DNA of 64,000 nucleotides from Umbelopsis ramanniana AG (lineage: Eukaryota > Mucoromycota > Umbelopsidomycetes > Umbelopsidales > Umbelopsidaceae): assembly GCF_025399195.1 (NCBI RefSeq), contig NW_026252091.1, forward strand, positions 1 to 64,000, in the 5' to 3' direction. Below the pieces are notes generated by a model. It searched no databases and was not told the origin of the DNA. It saw only the letters and a list, made by a program, of their open reading frames with translations. This document shows positions 36,002 to 48,823 of this stretch, piece by piece (positions within the stretch are counted from its first letter, which is position 1; each line of letters starts with the position of its first letter). A program made the translations under genes and the position numbers.

Positions 36002-36271
36002 TATTACGACAACAGAGGTGTAACCGAGCAAACATACTGCGCACCAGCGATTGTCGAAGGCATAGTAGCTGATACAAAACTGCCAGGCAAGTGCGGCTGC
36101 AAGAAATTTATCTCTGTGGCATACGCAAACTTGTTTGCCCGAGCTCGTACCTGGCAACACGCCTTAGATTGCAAAAGCGGTATCTTGCAACCATTGGTCA
36201 TTTACCAAAAAGGCAAATACCAGCCTGCGAATAACAGAGTGGATGAAAATATACCCCAAGCATCTGAATAA
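36002..36271 (+). CDS. Candidate terminal exon of an unknown Cys-containing small protein
   Basis: An open frame of 89 codons without an ATG runs from 36002 to the TAA at 36271. Its composition is protein-like (TYCAPAIVEG, LPGKCGCKKFISVAYANLF, WQHALDCKSGI) with four Cys, few stops in this frame and no low complexity. Acceptors near 36020 could join it to a short exon beginning with the ATG at 35888 (MRILSFLL), but the model is weak. It lies between two convergent genes and no family is recognised. It may be a small secreted protein or a decayed exon. Confidence 0.35.
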   Translation, partial: YYDNRGVTEQTYCAPAIVEGIVADTKLPGKCGCKKFISVAYANLFARARTWQHALDCKSGILQPLVIYQKGKYQPANNRVDENIPQASE

Positions 36272-36472
36272 CAAGGATCACTGAAAGATTTCACAATGCC
36301 ATGAAAAGAAGCTCTGGCTTCACCCAACATAGTCATCCACCACAGTAGTAAAGGGTCATTTTTTTGTGTTTTCAATCCCATTCAATTTCTTCCAATTTCA
36401 ACCAAAAGTAGAAACAGAAAGGAAAAATACAAAATACAAATCATGTTACAATTTTGAAAGAGGGTAAATAGT

Positions 36473-37893
<1,421 letters not shown>

Positions 37894-38133
37894 TGTAGAT
37901 GAGAGATGAGAAAAGAGATGAAGAGCAAGATGAAACGGAAAACCAAGCGTTTTAAAAAAAGAAATCCAGTCGCGGCGATTGGAATTACAATATGCCTGCG
38001 TTCCTCTCTGGTTTCGCCCGTCCAGCCCAGCCGCTTCGTTCTCCCACACGTCATAGCGGTCTGACTTCATCGCCACGCCTTCCCAATTCAGACATTATCG
38101 AACAAATATATCTTTATTTCAGTATGCTTGGGC

Positions 38134-39441
38134 TTAAAGATGTGCTTCAATCCAATCAATATAATCCTTAGTAACCTTCTCCTTGACATCTTTAACTTCG
38201 TGGTGTACTGAAAAATGTTAAAAGTCAGTTCCATTTGCGATAATCTCAGGCTTAAGAAAAAACAAAGAACGTATAAAAAAAAAAAGGTGGCCCCTTACAC
38301 TCGTGATAGCAATCATCAAAGCCAAGCAAATTCTTGTCTGACGAGCTGATGTGCTCGAACATGACCTTGGAGGCTGCGAACTTGTTAATGGGGTCTGCGG
38401 TGCCGTGTGCGACTAAAATCGGAGTAGTGATCTTGGCAGACGTCTTCAGCAGTAACTCTCCGTTGACCAGCATATCCTTGACTGCAAATCATATTTAACG
38501 GCAAAGAAAAGAAATTAAAAATTTACCGTTATTATTTTTGCGCGTATGTTTGTATGTTAACATTAAGTACACTTACGGGTAGCAAACGTGGCTGCGTCGT
38601 TGACCAGAGGATCGTTCTTGTACTTTTCTACTTGCGCTGGATCTCGAGAAATACCAGATGGATCGATGCCAACGGAATACTTGAAGTTAGGAACGACAGC
38701 CGCAGCAATATAGCGCAATGCAAAGAAAACAGGTGCCGGTGGAGGGTTGGTCAGCTGGATCAATGGTGCGGAAGCAATAGCAGCTGTCAGCTTGGCAGCG
38801 CCTTCATATCGATCGCCTTGTGTCAGGTAAGAAAGTATAATCCCGCCGCCCTAGAATGGTGGATCCAGGGGTAGGAGTTTGCAACATTTAGATTTTTTGT
38901 TTGAATGTGTTGTCTAAATACGATGATGATCGACCTACCATACTGTGACCCATAAGAAACAATGGAATACCATCTTCTTTGTTTCGCAAAATAGCATCAT
39001 CCACATCGCCAAGGACGGTATCCCAACTATCCATCGTCATTCATAAATTAGACCGCTTTTTCTGTCTTGGCGATCATGTCATGCACAGGACTGCAGGCAC
39101 TTACCCCTGAGCGTTGCCTTGCGTATTTGCTTTCTTGGCTGTCTCACCGAAACCTCGTTGATCCCATGAATAACTCTCGATACCCTGAGCGGCGAAATTC
39201 TTCAACAGTTCATCATATCGTCCACAGTGTTCTCCGAATCCATGTACAACTCTAATGTCGAGATGAGTTCATGGCCAAAAAAAATAAAACTCGACATGCG
39301 CTGCATCTCACAGCTGCTGACGACGGAATTCACTTACACTAATTTAGCTTTGACATTGCCAACAGCCTTCCAGGTACGGGTAAACAGCTGGTTGTTATCA
39401 CTAGTAGTATACCAGCTCTCGATAGTTTCGACTTTGTCCAT
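38134..39441 (-). CDS. YJU3: Monoacylglycerol lipase (serine hydrolase, Yju3 type)
   Basis: Hydrolyses monoacylglycerols at lipid droplets and membranes. Exons 39338-39441, 39105-39251, 38939-39026, 38577-38850, 38299-38481 and 38134-38207 give 870 nt and 289 residues (yeast and human forms about 300). Alpha/beta-hydrolase motifs: VVVHGFGEHCGRYDELLKNF with the HG oxyanion dipeptide, SYSWDQRGFG, GHSMGG as the GxSxG nucleophile elbow, APLI, LVAHGTADPINK with the acid Asp, and CYHELHHE with the catalytic His. The first ATG after an in-frame stop is 39441 (MDKVETIESWYTTSDNNQ); an upstream ATG at 39536 is in another frame. Shares a divergent promoter region with the TM2 gene. Confidence 0.93.
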
Positions 39442-39544
39442 TTCGTTTTCAGTGGGAATTTTGCGAAGAAGTGCCACCAAGCCCTAACCGAAAAATCCAA
39501 TTGTGGTTGCTGAGTCAACTCAAAGTAGCCATCCATGTGAAATT

Positions 39545-40615
39545 GAAAGCATTTTGTGAGTTTTAACAATAGATATGAAGATGGTTTAAATATTCCATCG
39601 TTTAAATGTCTTTAAAGAAATGTTCCACCGAGTATCCCCCCCCCCCTGAAAATCAAACATCTTCAGGAACCACCAATGCTGAACCATGATTGCCGTATTA
39701 AGTGGAAGGGGACAAAGCGAAGCACGTAATTCACACAGACGGCATTGAACGATGCCTTTGATCAACCGAGAACTGTTGTCTTTTTGATATTTTGGGGCTT
39801 AGGATGATTGCAACGGCCTTTCCACTAATAGCGTGCCCCTTTGATTTGGTAAGCCAGCTACATGTAGCAAAAAATTGGTATGCCTTTGATGCCACAATGT
39901 AACAAAACCTTTACAGTGATCGCTATACCTGTTCAAACATAGTTATGGGATGTCCGTGGGCGCATTCTCGTCTTGGTTATGGATCTATGCAGGCTTAGCG
40001 GTATAATGTTCGCGATGGCGGATATTGTACTGGTCGCTTTGTACCACTCCACACTCGTTTATAATAAGTTCGATATTCAATTTTTCGCCTCTGAAAGATT
40101 CAATAGGAGATAAGCTTCTGAAACGTGAACAAGTTTACCCCTGTCCTTCAATATAGTCTATTTGAGTACAAATACTATGGTTAACACTAAAGAGATATAC
40201 CATTCATATTGTCAGCAAAAATCCAATGAGGATGAAATAGATATTATCCGTCGGTGAATGGTGCTGCACTGTTTTAAAAAAAAAGTTTTATAAAAAATAA
40301 AAAATCCGTATACCGCCACTCGGCATACTTTTGACGAGGCACAAATGTGGAGCAGAAACTGACACTTTCCTTTTCTTGCATGTAGGAGCGAAAGTGTACG
40401 TTGAGCGTCGACGCGAAAGAAATACATAGAGACAACACAGAGACATTCATTATCTATTAATTCATAATACACATCCTCGACACTTTTTAAAATCATGTCT
40501 TGCTTTCAGCTAGTCAGCTTCATCGTCAGCCATGCCGCGTATAGTGAGTGATAGAATAGCTCAGGTACAAAATTTTGTCCTGACCATGTCACACCATTAG
40601 CCTTTTTTTTTTTCT
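39545..40615. other. Divergent spacer between lipase and TM2 genes
   Basis: About 1.1 kb of promoter DNA with a run of ten C (39639 region) and no supported ORF. Confidence 0.45.
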
Positions 40616-40622
40616 CAGAACT

Positions 40623-40629
40623 TATAAAA
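40623..40629 (+). promoter_or_regulatory. TATA box of the TM2 gene
   Basis: TATAAAA 50-56 bp upstream of the ATG, followed by a pyrimidine-rich leader (CCCCCC, TTTCG, CCCC), typical of well-expressed fungal genes. Confidence 0.6.
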
Positions 40630-40678
40630 TTGGCTGGTTGAACTTTTCCCCCCTTTCGTTTCTCACCCCTTTACCAAC

Positions 40679-41341
40679 ATGGCTGACTACGGTGCTGTTC
40701 CTACTCACGATGCTGAAGAAGCTCAACAACCTGCTTCCCAAGAGTCACATTCTTGCTTGGTTAACTTGAAGAACAAGATCTTGCATCCTCGTCACCGCAA
40801 GAGTGCTATTGCCGCATGGGTCGTTGTTTTAGCCATCACTGCTACTATTGTCATCAGTCTTCACTACAGCTTCTTGCCTGACACTCTTGACCCTCATCAC
40901 GGCGATGATGTCAACGCCGTCTGCCGTTCTGACAGAAGCTCTTTCATTGCCTTGATGCTTTCCATCTTCTTGGGCCCACTTGGCGTATGTAGTGATTAAT
41001 GCAGGCAATATGGCGCTGGTTGTATTTACTTACCATTGGGTTGTTTAGATCGATCGTTTGTACTTGGGCTATGTCTTTATTGGCATGTAAGTTATTTTTC
41101 CAAGTCCTATTTGACGACTAGTGGAGGCACATTTTATGCGCGATCTTAACTGAGTTTTTCTTGTCCCACAGAATCAAATTCTTGACTGCAGGCCTTGGCG
41201 GTATTTTGTGGGTTGTAAGTGTACCCTGGTTTCATAGACATTAGTAAGAGTGAGACCGTATTCACCTTTTCCATATAGGTTGATATTGTTCTCCTCGTCT
41301 TCGGTGACTTGCCTGATCACAATGGATGCTGGTTGCATTAA
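40679..41341 (+). CDS. TM2-domain membrane protein
   Basis: Exons 40679-40984, 41049-41086, 41172-41214 and 41279-41341 give 149 residues. An acidic N-terminal tail and a TM helix (AAWVVVLAITATIVISLHYS) come first. Then comes the TM2 module: FIALMLSIFLGPLGIDRLYLGY (DRF/DRL-YLG signature), a helix through IIKFLTAGLGGILWV and IDIVLLVFGDLPDHNG-type end (here VDIVLLVF, DLPDHNGCWLH). TM2 proteins are small polytopic proteins of endomembranes; the molecular role is not settled. Codons are strongly biased to C- and G-ending forms compared with neighbours, which together with the TATA box suggests high expression. Confidence 0.9.
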
Positions 41342-41344
41342 ATC

Positions 41345-42165
41345 TCGCTGTATGTAGAGATTTTTGTTTTTACCTTTCGCGGAATATCACGTTATACCTT
41401 TGAGGTTACACTGGGGAGCTGTTCTCCTGATACCCAAGGCACGTTGACTCTGTGTGCCACTTGCTTTAAATAAAAGCGGGAATGCGGAATAACCATGCTC
41501 CATGGAACACACCACAGAATATATTTATTTATCATATCTTTTTGATCATATCGTTTGACAAGTGTATGGTGCTGTCATGTTTGGTAAAGGGATGCTACTG
41601 TAAACAGACACCGCGAAGATGCCTGTTTGTTTAAACCCCCCGGCTTGCACTTGCGAAATTCAACAAAGGAACAACAAATAAAACATAGAAAAAACAGGGC
41701 TCGCCGATATGTCGAAAATATATTTCCAGTTGTCCTGTATGGATGTTCGAGGTCGGATAAATCAAACATATGACACATTTTAGACAATATATGAGAAACA
41801 ATCGTGTCAACAATGGAAGTGATACGGCTGAGATTATAGAAGCTGATTTATGTATGGGATGACATCCGTTGATGGTTTATAATCAGGTTTCTAGGTGATA
41901 GGATGCCGCCATGATCCAGAGGGCCAAAAAAAATAAAAAGTGCCTTTTACTGATGCCATAGCACGTGCCGTCCCTCCCGTAGAGAATTGCAAATTAAACC
42001 GAAAATTTGTTAGCTCAGTGTCTCTCCTCGCCTGCTAAGCGGGGATGATAATTTCCGTCTTTGATACAAAGGCACTTATATATAGCGAATATCTTGAAAA
42101 TAAAAAATGAATCAGGGCAGCCGTTATCGTAGCATCAACTTTTAAAACTTTGTTGGTCTCTTGTT
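41345..42165. other. Spacer upstream of the forkhead gene
   Basis: Contains a CACGTG near 41962, about 210 bp before the forkhead ATG, and a TATATATA-like stretch near 42076. The minus-strand frames at 41575-41813 show no family. Confidence 0.4.
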
Positions 42166-42171
42166 AACATC

Positions 42172-43082
42172 ATGGATTCTGTAGCTCCCCCAATGTATTA
42201 TCCAATGCGTCCCAAAAACCCTCTGTTTCCGGTATTGAGGCCAATCCTACCTCTACCACTCAAAGCAAGGCATGCTATGGACAATACGGCAATGACTCAA
42301 TCCATGCCATTCCCTCCCGGTACTCCTCCCAGGCCATCCAATTTTACAACAGCTTCTGACAGCCCTGTCGCATTCGGTATGGCTCCTTGGTCACCGGTAA
42401 CGAACAGACAAGCGGACTACACTAATAAACCAAAAAGAAGACGTCGTTCTCTGCCATTTTCTTATTCGATTATGATCACACAGGCCATATTATCTTCCAC
42501 AAATCACCAAATGACATTAAGAGATATTTATCTCTGGATTTCCACACGGTACCCAAATCTTTACAGTGATAGTGAAACAGGATGGCAGGTATGTTTTTCA
42601 CAAATATTCCGTTTATTTACGAAGCAATCAAAATTAACACATTCGCCATTTCATAGAACACTATTCGTCACAATTTATCACTGAATCGCATATTTAAGAA
42701 AGTTCCACGACAGGATTCTGGTTTACCTGGGAAAGGAGGATATTGGACTATCGACCTTCAATATTTTGATTATGAAACTTTTCGCCAAAAGTCTTGTGTT
42801 GAGTCGACCTCGAGTGGGGATAGATACTCAACGGCTGCGTATACAACTCGGCCACCCATGCAGCGGGCACTGTTAGGCCAGATGCAGTATTCTTTATCGT
42901 CATATACGTCGAATATGTCTTCGACAAGCTCTTTGGCCTCTTCTCCACCTAGTTCTATGAAAGACTTCTTATCGTCACCAAGTCAAATGACTGATAAGCA
43001 GGGTGACTCTTCTGATAATGACAATGTCTATGATTCTGATTCACGACCAACTCCCATGAGTATCGATAGCCTCCTCAACTAG
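42172..43082 (+). CDS. Forkhead-domain transcription factor
   Basis: Sequence-specific DNA-binding regulator. Exons 42172-42588 and 42657-43082 give 280 residues. Residues 1-95 are Pro-rich. A basic KPKRRRR leads into the winged-helix domain, about 100-190: [20 protein letters not shown] (helix 1), [16 protein letters not shown] (helix 2), then recognition helix [18 protein letters not shown], with the intron placed right before NTIRHNLS, and wing GKGGYWTID. The conserved start of the domain (KPPYSY) is LPFSY here. The C-terminal half is Ser-rich and ends in [13 protein letters not shown]. Subfamily cannot be assigned from motifs. Convergent with the uL2 gene. Confidence 0.94.
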
Positions 43083-43423
43083 ACAGTGTGTTCTTGTAAT
43101 AAAAACGATATAGCTCATACATCATTTGCTTACCACTAGTTGTTGTGACCTTAACAAGACAATGACTTTGTATTGCGCATATAAATGGTTTTTAGGTACT
43201 CCAGAACCAAATTTCTCAAGTGTACAGTCATTTCTGTTATCCTACCACGGCCTAGCCTTGATGGTCGTCGCCCCAATGGCATAGTCATATGAACAAATAT
43301 CTCCATAACATTATACGGGTCAATCCGCTAGTATAAACAAATGAACGCAGAAGTATGGTTGTTTTGAGGAAGCGTCTGTGTGTAAAGATTTTATTGGCGG
43401 CTATGGAAATGGGTTTATTCAAT

Positions 43424-44457
43424 CTACTCCTTAAGCTTCTTGCTACCGCGCAACAAACCAGTTCTGGATTGGAAACACAAATGAACAATTAGTGTTTGAA
43501 ATAAGGAAACAAGCACAATATAAAAAGGTACTAACCTGCGGGCGGCGATCAAACCGACCTTTTGACCAGCAGAGGCATCACGAGGAATGGTAGAGGCCTT
43601 ACCAATATGTTGGTGGTTACCACCACCGTGAGGATGGTCAACGGGGTTCATGGCAACACCACGGGTTCTGGGCCAGCTGTTACGCTTAGCCTTGTACTTG
43701 TGGAAAGCACGACCAGCCTTGAGCAAAGGCTTGTCAATACGACCACCACCGGCAACGATACCAATAGCAGCACGGGCACCGGAGGAGACAACCTTCTTGG
43801 AACCAGAGGGAAGCTTGATACGGGTCTTACCGTCGTCACCGTGACCGATAACGGTAGCGTAGTTACCAGAGGTACGGGCAAGAGCACCACGGTCACCATC
43901 TCTCTCCTCAACGTTGCAGATGATGGTACCTTCGGGCATGGAGCCAACGGGAAGGACGTTGCCAACGGAAAGGGAGGCCTTCTTTCCGCAGTAGATGAAC
44001 TGACCGGTGTACATACCTTCGGTGGCAATGAAGATTTGGGTGCGAAGACGGTACCTTTTCAATTGATATTTGTTAGGTTTAATCGAATGGATGTGATTAA
44101 CAGACAGTAGCCAAGTACTTACTTGTATTGGTCGCGGAAAACAACCTATAGCGATACGGGGAGAGAGACGAGGAGATGTTAGTTAAGCAGGCGATGTTGA
44201 AAAGGTGAAAATGGACAAGCCCTTGGGTGCCATCAACTTTTTACCGACTTGTTGCCCATGGCAGCCGGATTCTAACTCACCTTGGCGAGGGGAGCACCAC
44301 GACCGGGATCGTGGATGATTTCCTTGACGATTCCACGAACGTAGCCGTTGCGTTCAGCGTAGTCGAGGGATCTCAACTTAGCAGCACCTTTGCGGTGGGT
44401 GGTATGGGACTTGAAAATGCCACCAGACTTCCTCTGAGCACGGATAACGCGACCCAT
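43424..44457 (-). CDS. RPL2: 60S ribosomal protein uL2 (L8/Rpl2)
   Basis: Component of the large subunit next to the peptidyl-transferase centre. Exons 44281-44457, 44123-44145, 43536-44054 and 43424-43463 give 252 residues (yeast 254). Family marks: [11 protein letters not shown] start, [45 protein letters not shown], and the universally conserved [15 protein letters not shown] loop with the histidine important for peptide-bond formation. Codon use is strongly biased, as expected for a ribosomal protein. Four exons with introns clustered at both ends; the second exon is only 23 nt. Confidence 0.98.
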
Positions 44458-44640
44458 TTTAAAATAGCTGAAAGGTTGAGCAAATCGTTACAGAAAAAGT
44501 CGATAGTTGTAGGTTGAAAATTGTAAAGAAAAAAATGCTTCGTTAGTACTAAGCTCGTGAATTCGGTGTTCAATGTAACTGGCATGACACAAATTACGAC
44601 ATGCGAATGAAAAATGATTCGCAGAAATGTCAGACGTTGC

Positions 44641-44704
44641 ATCAATTGATCCATCGATGCATCCATCCATCAATTGATCCATCGATGCATCCATCCATCA
44701 ATTC
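44641..44704. repeat. 28-bp tandem repeat upstream of uL2
   Basis: Two exact 28-bp units and a partial third, built of ATCAATTGATCC, ATCGATGC and ATCCATCC. Units contain the palindromes CAATTG and ATCGAT. They lie about 185-250 bp upstream of the uL2 start codon. Confidence 0.85.
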
Positions 44705-44709
44705 CATGC

Positions 44710-45270
44710 CGATAGTTGCTGTCTTGCCATGGTGTCTTTCATACGTACAATGAGGATAAAAGGGGGTTTCTGAATTTGCTGCTGTGGATGGGTATTTGAA
44801 GCCGCCCGCCTTCACTGGGCCTGACGGTCAATTACCATTTTAGGCAATTTTCAAGACAAGGCCACAACATTATATCACTTTGCCATCAGACAACAACGCT
44901 ATAGAATGGGTGAATAAGAAATGGAAAACATGATCAAAATTTGGAGAAAAGGACATTCTATATTCTGCTAATGTGTAATGGACTCGTTAGACCATCGTGA
45001 AGTATAACCATATCCATCGGTTGAAATGGCAACCATAGGTATAAGCGTAAACCCGCACATATACAATCATCACTTGCTATCTATTCATTGAGTAAGGAAT
45101 TGTAATTTTGTATCTGTAAAATAGGTTGTCTCGCACATATCTTCTAGCATGCCGTTGCAGTCAATTTGTGCCTTTCGTGGCCGGTACCTATGGGACTGCT
45201 CTTTTGAAAGTCGACCTTTTTTTTTTTTTTGCTAGGATCGAGATCACTTTACTACGAGAAATCGACAAGC
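44710..45270. other. Divergent spacer between uL2 and UTP25
   Basis: AT-rich promoter DNA with a run of thirteen or so T near 45217-45230. No ORF or RNA gene recognised. Confidence 0.4.
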
Positions 45271-45274
45271 ATAC

Positions 45275-48200
45275 ATGGCAAAAGGTCGCTCCTCAGCAGT
45301 TGGTAGAAGCTCAAAGCCAAAGACTCAAGCTAAATCACGACCAAGTGGATTATCCTCGAACAAAACCTCCTCGAAGAAAAGCAGAGAATCCGTGAAATAT
45401 GGTCAATTGAGTCGAAAGGAAAAGACAAACCTCGAAGAATATGGTGAATTAGCACCAAAGGATCTCGATGAAGAAGAAGAAGAGGACGAGCTTGCTGGAA
45501 GGTAAGTGCAAGCGATTTATCTTTTACACTACGATTGCATGTCATGCTGACATAAAAATGGCTATAGGCACCTTCGTAAAATTGTTAACGAAGAGGATCT
45601 GGACGAAGATATTCGAAAGCGCAAATTCGAAAACACCGCAACGTTTGACGATGATGATGAAGGTGATGATAGCGACGATTGGCAAAAGCCCACTGCTTAT
45701 AGCAAGCTACTCGGCATTCTTCAAAAGTCATCTAAAAACCAGGATTATTACAAGCGAGTCAAGTTGGAAGAGGAAGGTTTAGAAGATCAAGAAGATGATA
45801 TGGACGAAGAAGAAGACGATGAAGATGAAGACGCAGAAGAAGAAGGTATGTATTGCAGGTATTCAATGGTCCAATTCGTAGGTGCATTCTATTGACAGCT
45901 GGGCCTTTCAAAGTGCTTGAACTTACTGCGGAAGAAGAGAAGCAGCTGCAAGAAAAGTATGGTGATGATTATCTCACTGCACTCGACCAAGATGGTAGTG
46001 CTGACGAAGATGGTCTTGACGGCGAAGACGAAGAAGATGCTGAAGTCGAACAAGAGCTTGACGAGGAATCTGAAGTTGAAGATGAAGCTGAAAATGAAAA
46101 TGAAAATGAAATCGAAGATCAAGAAATGGATGAGGGAGGTGTTAGTGATATTGATGACAGCGACAATGAAGAAGAGGGTATGTATCTTGAAACCTTCATG
46201 TCAATTTCTGCAAAACTAATGTATGAGTCTAGGAGACGCTAGCAAACATCATTTCGGAGATGAACAGACTCAAAAGATTGGCGAATTGATTACCAAGGTC
46301 GAAACGAAAGCTTGGACAACTCAAACTATAGAAGACCCAATCCTAAAATCAGTGACTTCCTTCACCGTATCGGATCGTTCTACTGCCGCCTTGCAACCCC
46401 CAGCCAATTACAAGACCTTGGAAGATTTTGGAGTGAAGCACAGATTGCACAAAGCATGGCCCAAGGTGAATGAGGACTGCATTGATACTGAGGACGAGAT
46501 TATGACTCCTCTACAAAAGTCACTCTTCCATTCTTTCAACCAATACCGAGATGTTGCCTACTGCAATCGTGATATCGACAATGCTAAGGAAATACGCAAA
46601 GCCTATGCGCTTCATGCACTCAACCATGTTTTAAAAACAAGAGACCGAGTCCTGAAGAATAACGAGCGTATCTCTAAAGCGCAAAAAGCAAATCGCGATA
46701 TCGAAGAAATGCGAGATCAGGGCTTCACTCGACCAAAAGTGTTGATTTTGCTGCCTTTCCGAAACACAGCAGTGGATGTTGTCACAGCTCTTATCGAACT
46801 TTCAGGTAGTGAGCAACAGGAGCACAAGAAGCGTTTTTACGATGAATTCAACCTTCTGGAAGAGGAGGAAGAAAAGGCTGATAAGCCCATGGATTACCAG
46901 GAAACGTTCAATGGCAACATTGATGACCATTTTAGACTTGGTATCAAATTCACGCGTAAAACAATGAAGCTTTATTCCGACTTTTACAGTGCCGATATAA
47001 TCATCGCCTCTCCGCTGGGCCTAAGGACCGTGATTGGAGCGGAAGGTGACAGGAAAAGAGATTTTGATTTCCTGTCGTCTCTCGAAGTCATTATCATGGA
47101 TCAGACTCAGCAGTTCCTAATGCAGAATTGGGATCATATAGATGTAAGCATTTATGATAACTGCGTGCGGTACCGTCAAAGTGATTCAAATCTAACTTGC
47201 TCGTCTCATATTAGCACATCTTGGAGCATGTAAATTTAATACCCAAAGACGCTCATGGATGTGACTTTTCTCGCGTCAAGAGTTGGTATTTGGATGGAAG
47301 GTTAGTACTTGAGGTATTACATGGAATTTTACTCCATAGCTAAAATGTCATTTGCAGAGCAAAGTACTTGCGACAAAACCTTGTGTTCGCAGATTTTCTA
47401 ACTCCAGAGATTAACGCTATGTTCAACAAACATATGAAGAATGTTGGCGGCAAACTGAAGATCAAGCAGTCATATGAAGGATCAATGATTGATGCTATAG
47501 CACAAGTCCCACAGGTATGTCGTGAACGATACGTAAATGTTTTTAATGAGCTGTCTTTTAATGGGATTTTTTGTTGTTGTTGTTAGACATTTGTTCGTGT
47601 GGAAGCACAGTCATTGGCCACTGCAGATGACCTACGCTTCAAGTATTTTGTGGAAAAGGTATGTTTTTAGTGATATCATTTTCCCAGGTATTTTTCTTCT
47701 GGGAAAAAATAACTGAAACTTTATTCAATACCAATAGACGCTACCAACGTTACAAAGATCAGCCATCACACAATCTCATACGTTGATATTTGTTCCATCG
47801 TATTTCGATTTCGTACGGTTACGAAATTACCTGGAGGATAACAAGTATTCGTGCGCGCACATTTGCGAGTAAGTGTGATAGTATTTTTGACCAGCGTTGA
47901 GTAACCTTGAGGTGACTTACACGGGACCCGTCGTACACTTTTTTTTTGCTAGATACACGCCCACTCCGCAAGTGTCGAAAGCTCGCTCTGATTTTTTCCA
48001 TGGCCGCGCCAGTTTCGTATTATATACTGAACGTTTCCACTTTTTCCGAAGGTACGTTAGTTTCTAATCGTTTTGTCAAATCCACGCGTTGAACTTGCAT
48101 TAATCTCCCATGCCCTTAGATACAATATCAGAGGCGCTTATCACGTCATATTTTATGGTCTACCTGATCATCCGCAGTTTTATACCGAAATTGTCAATTA

Positions 48201-48360
48201 CCTTGCTTTGAAAGCGGATGCTAGTAGTGCTGAGGAAGCTACATTTTCTTGCAGCGCTTTATTTTCCCGATACGATATGCTGAAATTAGAAAGAATCGTA
48301 GGCACCGACCGAGCGCGTAAGATGTGCTCTTCTGGAAAGAATTTATTTGTGTTCTCATAG
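45275..48360 (+). CDS. UTP25: UTP25, small-subunit processome protein
   Basis: Nucleolar protein of the SSU processome, needed for early pre-18S rRNA cleavage (vertebrate DEF/DIEXF). Ten exons, 45275-45501, 45568-45845, 45899-46177, 46233-47143, 47215-47300, 47358-47514, 47587-47658, 47738-47868, 47953-48051 and 48120-48360, total 2,481 nt and 826 residues; all phases close. A basic N-terminus is followed by long acidic tracts (to about 260), then a helicase-like fold without a functional Walker [47 protein letters not shown] in place of a DEAD box, [35 protein letters not shown] and [20 protein letters not shown]. Tandem with the PAK gene. Confidence 0.97.
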
Positions 48361-48823
48361 AAAAGTACAACAAGTTTAGAATCACTTCCCATCATCGAAA
48401 AGCATACATATCATAGACGGCATCCTTCATCGTCGATAATAATAATAAAAAAAAAAAAATAGTTCGACTGTGACTGCTCACCAAAGTCAGCGATCAGGGA
48501 CATTTCTGACGCCCGCTCTGCTAGACACCTTGTGCTCGATACCCCGTCCTTCTCGAGATTAGCTTACCTTCTTTGTGCATCTCTGCTTTCTTTCAAAACC
48601 TTTGATTGGCACTTACGCACCAAAATCGGATTTCATATTTACGTATCTCATTCCGTTACGTTCAGCAGTCTATCCATTCGACTTTGACGTGGCACATCCA
48701 ACTGCAATCGGTTTCAAACTGACTAATACTTCTCCCGGATTACAACGTGGAACTGCTTACGACTGGAGCATAATCAAATTGTGTCATAGTAGCGTGATTA
48801 ATCTGTAATTATATACATTTGCA

